Below are positions 1 through 7,341 of a stretch of DNA of 64,000 bases, piece after piece. A model generated the notes under the pieces. That model did not search any database. It saw only the letters and a program-made list of their open reading frames with translations, and was not told where the DNA came from. How positions within the stretch are numbered: the stretch's first letter is position 1; each line of letters begins with the position of its first letter. The position numbers and the translations under genes are program-made. The stretch comes from Collimonas sp. PA-H2 (lineage in GTDB: Bacteria > Pseudomonadota > Gammaproteobacteria > Burkholderiales > Burkholderiaceae_D), in the NCBI RefSeq assembly GCF_002564105.1, contig NZ_PDBX01000001.1, positions 992,001 to 1,056,000 on the forward strand. Direction: 5' to 3'.

Positions 1-1712
1 CGCTCGAGCTTCACCCAGTACGAGGCCGTGGCGCTGGCGATGCCCAGGGCTTTGGTGCCATAGTTCGCGCCACCATACACGGCGAGTTTCTGCATGTTCT
101 GTTCGGCGTTGCCTCTGCTGGCGATGGCCATCCAGGCGCGCGGAGCCCCTGGTTCCAGACTTGTGCGGATCATCACGCCCGCCACTGCGGCCGGACTGGT
201 GTTCTGGACGGACTCGACTTTCGCGATGATGGCGCCGTTGCCGGTGATGGCCTTGTAGGTGAAGTGGCAAGCGTCTTGCGCGCCCCAGAAGATATCGTTA
301 CCCGCTCCCTGCACTATCCATTTGCCGTTGGCGTATGTGGCCCCGCCCGCCGGGGCGGCGCCCCCGATGTCAGCATTGCTGAATCCCGAGGTGATCGAGG
401 TGGTCGACGGAATCGGCAGCGCCGGCGGCGGCGTCGCCTTTGAGGTGTCGGAATCCTTGAGGAACATGAAGCTGTCGCCGTCCACCGGCATCCAGAGGCG
501 TCTCTGCGCGATGAAGGGTGCCTGGAGGCCCTTGCGGAGGGCGTAGGCGCCATAGATCTGGGTCAGCGCCACGCTCCCGCCATTGGCGCCGTTCCAGCCG
601 TGCCCGGTGATGTCGGTGAGGTAGTAGCGATCGGTGGTGCCGAAAGGAAGCGCTGCCGTGGGCACGAGCTCGTTCACTCTCGCGAAATACTCACCCGCCG
701 CCAGCAGGCGGTTGTCAAGATCGGAATAGATGTCGATGCCTTGGCTCCAGAGCGCCTCGGCGAGCATAGTCAGCGACTTGATCTGCCCATAGGCGTGCCC
801 TTGGTCGCGAAGGTAGTCGCCGAGCATGCCAATGTCGTTGGAATTGCGCAATCCGACATGGGCGAGCGTACGAGTCTGATAGACGACCTTGTCCAATGTC
901 TCGAGGTCGTCGTTGTAGATCGCCATCAGTCCAAGAGCGGCGAGGGCCAGTGCGCCCTTGTTGGCGGCCCCGTAGGAGCTATCGCCATAGGGATTCGCTC
1001 CCGGCATCAGGACGTCCTTGAAGTACTTCTTGACGATCGCCGTGTCGGCCTCCGTCCAGCCCGGCCATGTGCCGCGCAGGATGTCCGCGCCGCCCACGAA
1101 CAGGTAAGCGTAGTCGCCCAGATCGAGCATCGACTCGCGACCCGAGAATTCAGTCTGGGTGCTGGCCCACGCGATAAGGATCTCGCGCGCCTTCTTCGCG
1201 TATCGGTCGTCCTGGGTGAAATACCACATCCGCGAAAGATTCCAGATCGCGACCATGTCGTTGCGCCAAGCCTGGAGATTCTCGTTGGGGGCGCGGCTCA
1301 CTTTCGCGAACGGGCCTGCCATGCCATAGGTGAGGTGGGCCTTGCCGTCATTCGCCAACAGGTCGTAGGCGGACTTCCACGGCTCCTTGCCCTGATCGAC
1401 GTACGCCTTGAGAGTTTGGAGATCCGAGAGGGTGAGCGGAGCGCCTGGATGCTTGATAACGCGGACCACTGGAGCACTTCCCACTGGAGTATTTCCCACC
1501 GGAATACTTCCCACCGGAGTACTTCCCACTGGAGTACTTCCCACTGGAGTACTTCCCACTGGAGCACCTCCCACTGGAGCACCTTCCGCTGGCGCACCTC
1601 CCGCGGGGCCGCCTTCCACAGAGGTAATTCCCATCTGTTCGCCACCGCAAGCGCTAAGTATCAGGCAGATAGTGAGCGTTGTAAAAATTTGTTTTTTCAA
1701 AAAAAAATTCAT
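1..1712 (-). CDS. Alginate-lyase-family lipoprotein (3' end outside window)
   Basis: The frame is open from an ATG at 1712 to the window edge, about 570 codons. It starts with a lipoprotein signal (KKQIFTTLTICLILSAC, lipobox LSAC). A low-complexity linker of VGSTP-type pentapeptides follows, then an all-helical domain (LQTLKAYVDQGKEPWKSAYD, NLQAWRNDMVAIWNLSRMWY, ANKGALALAALGLMAIYNDD) typical of the alginate_lyase Pfam family, which cleaves uronate polysaccharides by beta-elimination. Past about residue 430 comes a second domain ending ANYGTKALGIASATASYWVK, like the concanavalin-type DUF1349 module. The protein is probably surface-anchored. The substrate is not readable from sequence, and family members are not all alginate-specific. 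The signal peptide is a diverged relative of those at 2519 and 7342, although this gene points the other way. Confidence 0.8.
   Translation of the reverse strand, partial: MNFFLKKQIFTTLTICLILSACGGEQMGITSVEGGPAGGAPAEGAPVGGAPVGSTPVGSTPVGSTPVGSIPVGNTPVGSAPVVRVIKHPGAPLTLSDLQTLKAYVDQGKEPWKSAYDLLANDGKAHLTYGMAGPFAKVSRAPNENLQAWRNDMVAIWNLSRMWYFTQDDRYAKKAREILIAWASTQTEFSGRESMLDLGDYAYLFVGGADILRGTWPGWTEADTAIVKKYFKDVLMPGANPYGDSSYGAANKGALALAALGLMAIYNDDLETLDKVVYQTRTLAHVGLRNSNDIGMLGDYLRDQGHAYGQIKSLTMLAEALWSQGIDIYSDLDNRLLAAGEYFARVNELVPTAALPFGTTDRYYLTDITGHGWNGANGGSVALTQIYGAYALRKGLQAPFIAQRRLWMPVDGDSFMFLKDSDTSKATPPPALPIPSTTSITSGFSNADIGGAAPAGGATYANGKWIVQGAGNDIFWGAQDACHFTYKAITGNGAIIAKVESVQNTSPAAVAGVMIRTSLEPGAPRAWMAIASRGNAEQNMQKLAVYGGANYGTKALGIASATASYWVKLE
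1465..1607 (-). repeat. 15-bp in-frame tandem repeat encoding a linker
   Basis: About nine degenerate copies of a 15-bp unit (on the minus strand CCAGTGGGAAGTACT and variants) encode a VGSTP-like pentapeptide linker between the lipobox and the catalytic domain of the alginate-lyase-family gene. Units at the centre are nearly identical and those at the edges have drifted, the usual pattern for replication slippage. The reading frame is kept throughout. Confidence 0.85.
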
Positions 1713-1968
1713 TTTATTCAAAAGAAAAAGGTGTCCGTAAGAATAATTTTTCCATCTTGTCAAAAGGGGAAAAGTTATTTTTCCAGAAGGAATTTCGAAT
1801 GGTAATAGGTGCGGAGTCGATACGTGCACAGTCATCTTCGGGCGACACCTTCAGCACAATCCGTGCCATATCGAATTCCCAATACGAAGCCGGATGAATC
1901 AGAAGAACATGCGGAAACCGTGAAGTAACTTTGACTGAAGGACGAAAAAGCCGACAAATTTTGGTTTG

Positions 1969-2085
1969 GGCAAAATCCGTGACCTCGGCTTTGAGCCGCA
2001 GTGCTGCCGGGCCAGCGGCCTCAACCTGGTGACGGCGGCCGTCATGCTGTGGAACACGATCTATCTGGAGCGGACCGCGAGTGCC
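1969..2085 (+). pseudogene. Tn3-family transposase C-terminal relic
   Basis: The translation [20 protein letters not shown] followed by [16 protein letters not shown] matches the conserved C-terminal end of Tn3-family TnpA ([17 protein letters not shown]). Only about 40 codons remain, with nothing of the DDE catalytic core. The frame runs straight into an IS21 istA fragment, so the two relics are fused at about 2085. The product would be non-functional. Confidence 0.8.
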
Positions 2086-2262
2086 TTGGGGATGTCCAGA
2101 AACACCGTTCGGCGCTATCTCCGCTCGGAAATCACCAGTCCATCAGAATCTGCGGGATGTGAGTTTCGACGGATATTACGATAGAGAGGCAGCCTTTGCC
2201 GGGGTATGGCGGGCGGTTCAAACTGACCGAGTCAATTCAGCGAGCAAAAGAACAAACTGGAT
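2086..2262 (+). pseudogene. IS21-family istA relic, copy A
   Basis: [14 protein letters not shown] is the helix-turn-helix of IS21-type IstA. After an internal deletion and frame change, [20 protein letters not shown] and WRAVQTDRVNSASKRT match the IstA segment just before its DDE domain. Compared with copy B (6820-7085) about 118 bp are missing, with the short word TCCATC at the junction. No istB and no terminal repeats are visible. It lies directly upstream of the promoter of the 2519 gene. Confidence 0.75.
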
Positions 2263-2330
2263 TTTCGTTGTTTCGAATTTTGAGTGCAGTTATTGGGGCC
2301 TGTTCAAGTTAAACGAGACTGCCCAGTCGG

Positions 2331-2344
2331 TGTTAGCGCTAACA
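2331..2344 (+). promoter_or_regulatory. LacI-type palindromic operator, copy A
   Basis: TGTTAGCGCTAACA is a perfect 14-bp palindrome with a central CG, the form typical of LacI-family operators. It closely resembles the xyl box reported from Xanthomonas. It lies 175 bp upstream of the start at 2519, and the identical site occurs at 7154-7167. No confident -35/-10 pair could be placed beside it. Sugar-responsive repression or activation is inferred, and no LacI-family regulator gene lies in this window. Confidence 0.55.
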
Positions 2345-2518
2345 AAATTTGTCAGTTTTTTTATTTTGAGGTCAATTTTCTGTCCATATTCTGGTGGCAC
2401 AACTTCGAATCACCTTCGGCCTTTTCGCCTGAATTCGTTCTACTGCGCGTTCGGTATTCGATGTGGCACGGATAGTGCTCATAACGTTTCCGCACGATAA
2501 CTATCGCATGCTAAAAAT

Positions 2519-3757
2519 ATGACATCTCTTTTTAAAAAACAATTCTTTATCACGATCTCTGCCTGCCTGATACTCAGCGCGTGTGGTGGCGGCACGAGTG
2601 ATGCCGGAACAGGCTCTTCCTCAACCGGCACGGGGGCCACTCCAGCTGGCACGGGGTCTACGCCAACCGGCACGGGGTCCACGCCAACCGGCACGGGCTC
2701 TACGCCAAATGTCACTTTCATGGGCAAGAGCACGGTGTTGATCGGAAGAACGTCGATTGATGCTCTTTCGGTTGCCGCACCATTCGACGCTCAGTACCAA
2801 TACGTCGTCAGTCCGCCGGCACCGTCGAGCGACCTGTACACGGCGACGTCCTGCCCTAATGGGACGAACTGGTGGGGATGCGCGGGCGGTAGCATCGGGA
2901 GGCTCATCCCCAACGTCGAAGCCCGCGCTGCGCAGGCCACCTACTTGGGTAAATCGTATCCGCAGACAGTGATGTGGACATGGTTTGAACTCGGCCTCCT
3001 GGCGCCCGTGAACAAGTGGCAGGACGAGGTGACGGCGGTCAACCAGGTCGACCTCCTCACCAAATACCTGAACGACTACCGTTTCTTCCTCCAGAAGATC
3101 GGCACCTCGCACGACATGATTGATCTCGAACCCGATTTTTTTGGTTTCGCGCGAGGGTACGGCCCTCTGGACCAGGACCCGGCGCAGGTGACGGCTGCGA
3201 ATCCGACCGACTGCGGAGACCAGGCGAACACTGTGGCGGGTCTGGCTCACTGCCTGATCGCAATGACCCGCAAGTACGCTCCCAACACGGCCGTCGGCCT
3301 GCACCTCACCTGCTGGGACTGGCCCGGCAACGTGGATAAATGTGCCAAAGATTACGTGACCCTCGGGGGAAAGGGTGCAGACTTCCTCGTCGGGGAGGTT
3401 GAATCCACGGACGCCGGACTCAACGCCAAGCTGGGGAATGGCAACTCATTCTGGAGCGACCAGAAGTGGGCCACGCAACTCGCCTATTGGAAACAGATGG
3501 CCGAGGCGGTCGGCCACCCGATCGTCGTCTGGCAGATCCCGATCGGTAACATGGCACAGAACAACACCGACTACCACTACCAGGACGACAAGGTGGACTG
3601 GCTGTTCTCGCACATGGGCCAGGTCGCGAGCGCCCATGTCGGGGCTCTGATGTTCGGCCAAGGATCGGACCTATCGACCACGGCTGAAACCGACGGCGGC
3701 AACCTGTTCGCGAAGACGATCGCCTATCGCAATGCAGGGGGCACGCCGCTCAAATAG
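2519..3757 (+). CDS. Secreted lipoprotein, putative TIM-barrel hydrolase of unrecognised family
   Basis: 412 aa. Lipoprotein signal peptide with lipobox LSAC, four TGTGSTP heptapeptide linker units (nt 2624-2707), then about 345 residues of a domain I cannot assign. Its homologue in the window is the protein at 4990-6201. The pair share L-E-P-D-F-[FW]-G-F (Glu204 and Asp206 here), a W-Q-x-P-x-G strand (VVWQIPIGN) and HYQDDKVDW near the C-terminus. This spacing looks like a TIM-barrel glycosidase, with a Glu at the end of one strand and W-Q near strand 8, but the fold is inference. The start is fixed by the signal peptide. The 5' part is shared with the GH74 gene, so promoter, export signal and linker were probably acquired by duplication. 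Confidence 0.8.
   Translation: MTSLFKKQFFITISACLILSACGGGTSDAGTGSSSTGTGATPAGTGSTPTGTGSTPTGTGSTPNVTFMGKSTVLIGRTSIDALSVAAPFDAQYQYVVSPPAPSSDLYTATSCPNGTNWWGCAGGSIGRLIPNVEARAAQATYLGKSYPQTVMWTWFELGLLAPVNKWQDEVTAVNQVDLLTKYLNDYRFFLQKIGTSHDMIDLEPDFFGFARGYGPLDQDPAQVTAANPTDCGDQANTVAGLAHCLIAMTRKYAPNTAVGLHLTCWDWPGNVDKCAKDYVTLGGKGADFLVGEVESTDAGLNAKLGNGNSFWSDQKWATQLAYWKQMAEAVGHPIVVWQIPIGNMAQNNTDYHYQDDKVDWLFSHMGQVASAHVGALMFGQGSDLSTTAETDGGNLFAKTIAYRNAGGTPLK
2624..2707 (+). repeat. 21-bp tandem repeat, 4 units
   Basis: Four in-frame 21-bp units encode TGTGATP, AGTGSTP, TGTGSTP and TGTGSTP, a flexible Thr/Gly/Ser/Pro linker. The paralogous 5' block at 7447-7656 has ten units, so unit number changed after the duplication. 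Confidence 0.9.
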
Positions 3758-3927
3758 CGTGTCCCTGCGTGCTGTCGCATAGCCACCCTGGTGCAGCAAT
3801 TATTGCCAGAACGTGAAAAGCGTCGACAGCAAAGGGTTCACTGTGGCTAATGTCGGCAATCAAGCTCTGATGAAAAATTTGCCTGCGGAATGCGTTTGCG
3901 GTGATGCCGCGCTAATTGTTGGGAGTT

Positions 3928-4647
3928 ATGGTTCAGATATCAATATTAAAAAAGATCGCGACGTATTTATTGACGCTTCTATTGTTTTCGTACGCAACAG
4001 CAGCCTTTTGTGAAGACCGGTTTTATGTCATTTGGCGAGATATCGGATTGCCGGATGCAACACGTCTTGTCAGTCAGTATTCAGGCCGTTCGATTCGTTT
4101 GGCGCCAGACGTGGGTGGAACAATTAATCTTGCCTCAAGCGAGCCGCTCTCGCCGGACGAGATTTTTGTCCTGTTCCAAAAATCACTTCGGGAACAAAGG
4201 CTGAGATTGCTGCTTGTTGATGGCAATGAGTATCAGATAGAGAAGGCAAATTCAAATACGTTCAGCGATCAGGCCGCGGCTCCGCATGCCCCAGAAATTG
4301 TCACGTCAGAACCGGCGACGACACTTTCTTCATCTGCAAAATTCATCCATAGCCAACAAGAAGCAGTCGCCAAGCGTCGACATGTGGGCGTTATATTTGC
4401 CTTTGAACAGCGCGCGCAGGCAATTGCTTCGCAACTCTGTGCGGCTGGAGCCGAAGCTATCGTCCTGGCGTCGAACGATCCGGCGGATAAGGAATTTTCT
4501 GTTGTATTGCTGTACCGGGATGATAAAGAAAGTTATCAAGCAATGATTACTGCGGTAGAACGGGCAGGATTGAATAATCTGATTTCCTTGCCGACGTTAC
4601 CTGTTGAATTTTCTATGCAGGGAACCTCAGGTCGACGCAGTCAGTGA
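3928..4647 (+). CDS. Stand-alone secretin N0/STN-like domain protein
   Basis: 239 aa from the ATG at 3928; TTG codons 9 and 12 bp upstream are alternatives. A signal peptide (KKIATYLLTLLLFSYATAAF) leads into about 80 residues that read like the N0 domain of GspD-type secretins: LPDATRLVSQYSGRSIRLAP, DVGGTINLASSEPLSPDEIF, then LFQKSLREQRLRLLLVDGNE. No secretin barrel follows. Residues 110-239 (HVGVIFAFEQRAQAIASQLC and onward) are unrecognised. N0/STN domains bind partner proteins in secretins and TonB-dependent receptors, so a periplasmic adaptor role is possible. It lies between the two related unknown-family lipoproteins on the same strand, and its lower GC suggests acquired DNA. Confidence 0.65.
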   Translation: MVQISILKKIATYLLTLLLFSYATAAFCEDRFYVIWRDIGLPDATRLVSQYSGRSIRLAPDVGGTINLASSEPLSPDEIFVLFQKSLREQRLRLLLVDGNEYQIEKANSNTFSDQAAAPHAPEIVTSEPATTLSSSAKFIHSQQEAVAKRRHVGVIFAFEQRAQAIASQLCAAGAEAIVLASNDPADKEFSVVLLYRDDKESYQAMITAVERAGLNNLISLPTLPVEFSMQGTSGRRSQ

Positions 4648-4989
4648 GTCCGTAGGCTAGCCAGGGAGCATGCATCTTATCTGTGACTGTTCAAGACAAG
4701 AAGGACGCTTTGCGTCACTTTTTCTGACGAAGCGAGAGATCTGACTTTATTGCAAAAACAGGCATGGTTCGTGCCTATGCGTGAGGGCGATGAGGAACAT
4801 GCCAGGCAATGCAACGACGCGTCTTTAGACACAAATGCCCGCAGCGAACCTCCTGGCAAAACTTTACATAGGCTGCGGTTCGGGATGTGCTTCAAGTTGA
4901 AGCTTGATCCGGATCGCCGGTCAATATCCGGAACCAGTGCCGGCGACGCGTGCGGCGACTGGTATTCCTTCAATTTCACGGAGTTTTAG
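4648..4989 (+). other. Intergenic, no gene found
   Basis: 342 bp between the N0-domain gene and the next lipoprotein. I see no convincing ORF, tRNA, terminator with a T-run or palindromic operator. In particular the 14-bp palindrome found upstream of the 2519 and 7342 genes is absent. A good ribosome-binding site (CGGAG) lies just before 4990, so this stretch probably holds that gene's promoter. Confidence 0.6.
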
Positions 4990-6201
4990 ATGACTATGTT
5001 TACCCTGCGACGTACTGCTGCGCTACTGCTTGCATTCCTCCTTTTCGGTTGCGGTGGCGGTGGCGGAAGCGACGGCACTTCAGGCGGTGGTACTTCAGGT
5101 GTTGGTACTTCAGGCAGTGGTACTTCAGGTGGCGGTACCTCAGGTACCGCGGCTTCTGTCGCTTTGGTGGCCAAGCTCGGCAAACCTTCTCGGGTGCTGG
5201 TCGGACTTGGTGCTGGCAATTCCTTGCCGCAAATGCAAAGCCAAAGCATTCACCCGGATATCGTCGACACCTATCTGGTGGGCGTCGGCGCGGGCGCGTG
5301 GCCTACCTGGAACAGTCCCGACGGCGCCTACATCACCTACACCGCGCAGGCCATCCAGGCCTATGGTGCGACCCCGATGTTCACGTTTTATCAGATGGCG
5401 CAGAACGGCGGCGGCAACTTGAGCGGAATCAACGATGCGACGTTCATGAATAACTACTGGGGGCAGGCCCGGCTGATGTATCAACGCATTGCCGCGCTCA
5501 ATGCACCCGTTCTGATCAATCTGGAGCCGGATTTCTGGGGTTTCGTATGGGCGCAGGCGCCCGGGCATGATCCAGCGCAGATACCAGCCGTCGTCAGCAG
5601 CCAGGCCGAATGTAGCGGATTGCCGAATACCGCTGCCGGCATCGGCCAGTGCCTGGTGCAGATGGGCAGGAAGATCGCACCTAATGCGTTGCTCGGATTC
5701 CCGCCCTCGTTCTGGTCTGGCTCCCCGGCTGAGATTGGCGCCGAAATGAAAGCGGTTGGAGCACATCAGGCGGATTTCATCGTTTCCCAGACGAGCGATC
5801 GGGACGCCGGCTGCCTGGAAGTCGCATCGCCTCCAGCGGAATGCGCAGGACGAACCGGGTCGTTCTATTGGGACGAAAACAATATCGCTACACCGAATTT
5901 CCACCAATCGCAGAGCGCGATCTCGGACTATCGTACTGCGCTGAGCAATGGACTCCCGATCCTGTGGTGGCAGACGCCGATGGGCGTACCGTCCTCTACG
6001 CCAGGCGGTACCAATCAGCACTATCGCGACAACCATGTTGACTACATGTTGCGCAACACACAGGAATACGGCGATATCCATACCTTCGCAATCGTCTTCA
6101 GCGCAGGGGGATCCTTCCAAACCACGATCAACACTGACGGTGGACAATTTTTCCGTCTCCTGAGTCAGTATCTCGCGCAAGGCGGCGCCACCCTACGATA
6201 G
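4990..6201 (+). CDS. Secreted lipoprotein, putative TIM-barrel hydrolase, paralogue of 2519 gene
   Basis: 403 aa. CGGAG seven bases before the ATG supports the start. Signal peptide with lipobox LFGC, then a Gly/Ser/Thr linker of GTSGG-type pentapeptides, then a domain homologous to that at 2519: LINLEPDFWGF (Glu179, Asp181), PILWWQTPMGV, and NQHYRDNHVDYML. Four Cys (in SQAECSGLPN, GIGQCLVQM, AGCLEVAS, PAECAGR) may form disulphides, as expected outside the cytoplasm. Identity with the paralogue is moderate, so this is an older divergence than the duplicated 5' block. Its own signal peptide and linker are unrelated to the shared cassette. The family is not recognised; a glycoside hydrolase is inferred from the company it keeps. 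Confidence 0.8.
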   Translation: MTMFTLRRTAALLLAFLLFGCGGGGGSDGTSGGGTSGVGTSGSGTSGGGTSGTAASVALVAKLGKPSRVLVGLGAGNSLPQMQSQSIHPDIVDTYLVGVGAGAWPTWNSPDGAYITYTAQAIQAYGATPMFTFYQMAQNGGGNLSGINDATFMNNYWGQARLMYQRIAALNAPVLINLEPDFWGFVWAQAPGHDPAQIPAVVSSQAECSGLPNTAAGIGQCLVQMGRKIAPNALLGFPPSFWSGSPAEIGAEMKAVGAHQADFIVSQTSDRDAGCLEVASPPAECAGRTGSFYWDENNIATPNFHQSQSAISDYRTALSNGLPILWWQTPMGVPSSTPGGTNQHYRDNHVDYMLRNTQEYGDIHTFAIVFSAGGSFQTTINTDGGQFFRLLSQYLAQGGATLR

Positions 6202-6554
6202 CGATGACAGTGCGCTATCGGCGGCGACCTGGTTGCCCAAGCGTCACAACTTGGGGCACCGGCTTGAACTAAGGATGCGACGTTCCGAAGTATGGTTGTC
6301 GCGCGCCGTCAGCCCGGCAATCAAGTTATGACAAAAAGATCGGCCATGCCGGATGGTAGGCCGTTCTGTCGCCATCCAATTGACGCGGCGTAATGAATTC
6401 CTGACGGCGGTTTCTCGCGCGCTCACTTGAAAATCATGATTTCCTAACGCCCTCCGCTCCTCGGAACGATTAGCATTTCTGCTAAGGGAATATAAAAATA
6501 AAATAGCATTTTTTCAAATGTATCTAATTTCATCTTAACAACCGAAGGCAAGTA
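6202..6554 (+). other. Intergenic, no gene found
   Basis: 353 bp after the second unknown-family lipoprotein. The last 80 bp are AT-rich (AAGGGAATATAAAAATAAAA) and probably carry the promoter of the helix-turn-helix gene at 6555. No terminator, palindromic operator or credible ORF was seen. Confidence 0.55.
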
Positions 6555-6872
6555 ATGAAAAATGCAGACGGCGTGGATGAGTACATTAAAAATGCCAACA
6601 AGATGCTGGACGCCATCATCGCCAAGCTGGGACTAAAAAACGACGTCGCACTTTCACGTTGCCTCGAAGTGGCTCCGCCTGTCATCAGCAAAATCCGCCA
6701 TGGCCGGCTGTGGGTCGGCGCATCCATGCTGATCAGCCTCCATGAAACCAGCGATCTTTCCATTGCCGAACTGAAGAGTTTTTTTGAGGCGCAATCGTAT
6801 GTTCCATGGGGAAACTGGATATCTCCGCTCGGAAATCACCGGTCCATCCTGTGCGGATGGCTATACACCTAG
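6555..6872 (+). pseudogene. Helix-turn-helix protein, 3' end replaced by IS21 relic
   Basis: The first 75 or so residues form a small Cro/CI-like helix-turn-helix protein: KMLDAIIAKLGLKNDVALSR, then CLEVAPPVISKIRHGRLWVG and LHETSDLSIAELKSFFEAQ. Similar proteins in Oxalobacteraceae continue after the ELK/ELR helix with a short charged tail. Here, from about 6795, the frame enters the istA relic and reads unrelated residues to a chance stop. The DNA-binding part is intact, so a shortened product might still fold, but I call it a truncated gene. Confidence 0.7.
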
Positions 6873-7085
6873 TGCAAGCGCCAAATGCGTGTTTCAACTT
6901 TTGGCGTTGCTCAAAACCGAGGCGATAAAGTCATGCAAACAACGACGCGCCTTGAAACAGATCCATCAGGATCTGCGGGATGTGAGTTTCGACGGATATT
7001 CCGACAGGGCGGCAGCCTTCGCCGGGGTATGGCGGGCGGTTCAAACTGACCGAGTCAATTCAGCAAGCAAAAGAACAAACTGGAT
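6820..7085 (+). pseudogene. IS21-family istA relic, copy B
   Basis: YLRSEITGPS (helix-turn-helix end), then [40 protein letters not shown] and VWRAVQTDRVNSASKRT follow the order of IS21 IstA up to the start of its catalytic domain, which is missing. It keeps the segment deleted in copy A, so it is the less damaged copy. The frame stays open into the downstream GH74 gene by chance. No istB or terminal inverted repeat was found. Confidence 0.75.
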
Positions 7086-7153
7086 TTTCGTTGTTTCGAA
7101 TTTTGAGTGCAGTTATTTGGGCTTGTTCAAGTTAAACGAGACTGCCCAGTCGG

Positions 7154-7167
7154 TGTTAGCGCTAACA
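7154..7167 (+). promoter_or_regulatory. LacI-type palindromic operator, copy B
   Basis: TGTTAGCGCTAACA, identical in sequence and distance (188 bp to the ATG, counted from the first base) to the site upstream of the 2519 gene. This suggests that the GH74 gene and the 2519 gene answer to the same LacI-type regulator. Function is inferred. Confidence 0.55.
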
Positions 7168-7341
7168 AAATTTGTCAGTTTTTTTATTTTGAGGTCAATT
7201 TTCTGTCCATATTCTGGTGGCACAACTTCGAATCACCTTCGGCCTTTTCGCCTGAATTCGTTCTACTGCGCGTTCGGTATTCGATGTGGCACGGATAGTG
7301 CTCATAACGTTTCCGCACGACAACTATCGCATGCGAAAAAT

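Larger units (their letters stand above)
2141..2710 (+). repeat. Long direct repeat, copy A (partner 6964-7659)
   Basis: About 570 bp are nearly identical, with only scattered differences, to 6964-7659 at a constant offset of 4823 bp up to the linker. The block covers the end of the istA relic, the whole 5' non-coding region with a 14-bp palindrome, the signal-peptide codons and the repetitive linker. Homology stops at ACGCCAAAT, just before the catalytic part of each protein. Copy A has four linker units and copy B has ten. Confidence 0.92.

Noticed and set aside
600..1805. Plus-strand ORF of about 400 codons
   Set aside because: It lies opposite the alginate-lyase-family gene; its repeated STSHWSTSHW is just the linker read on the wrong strand.
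6784..7341. Upstream extension of the GH74 gene
   Set aside because: The frame is open by chance through the istA relic. The lipoprotein signal peptide at 7342 marks the real start.
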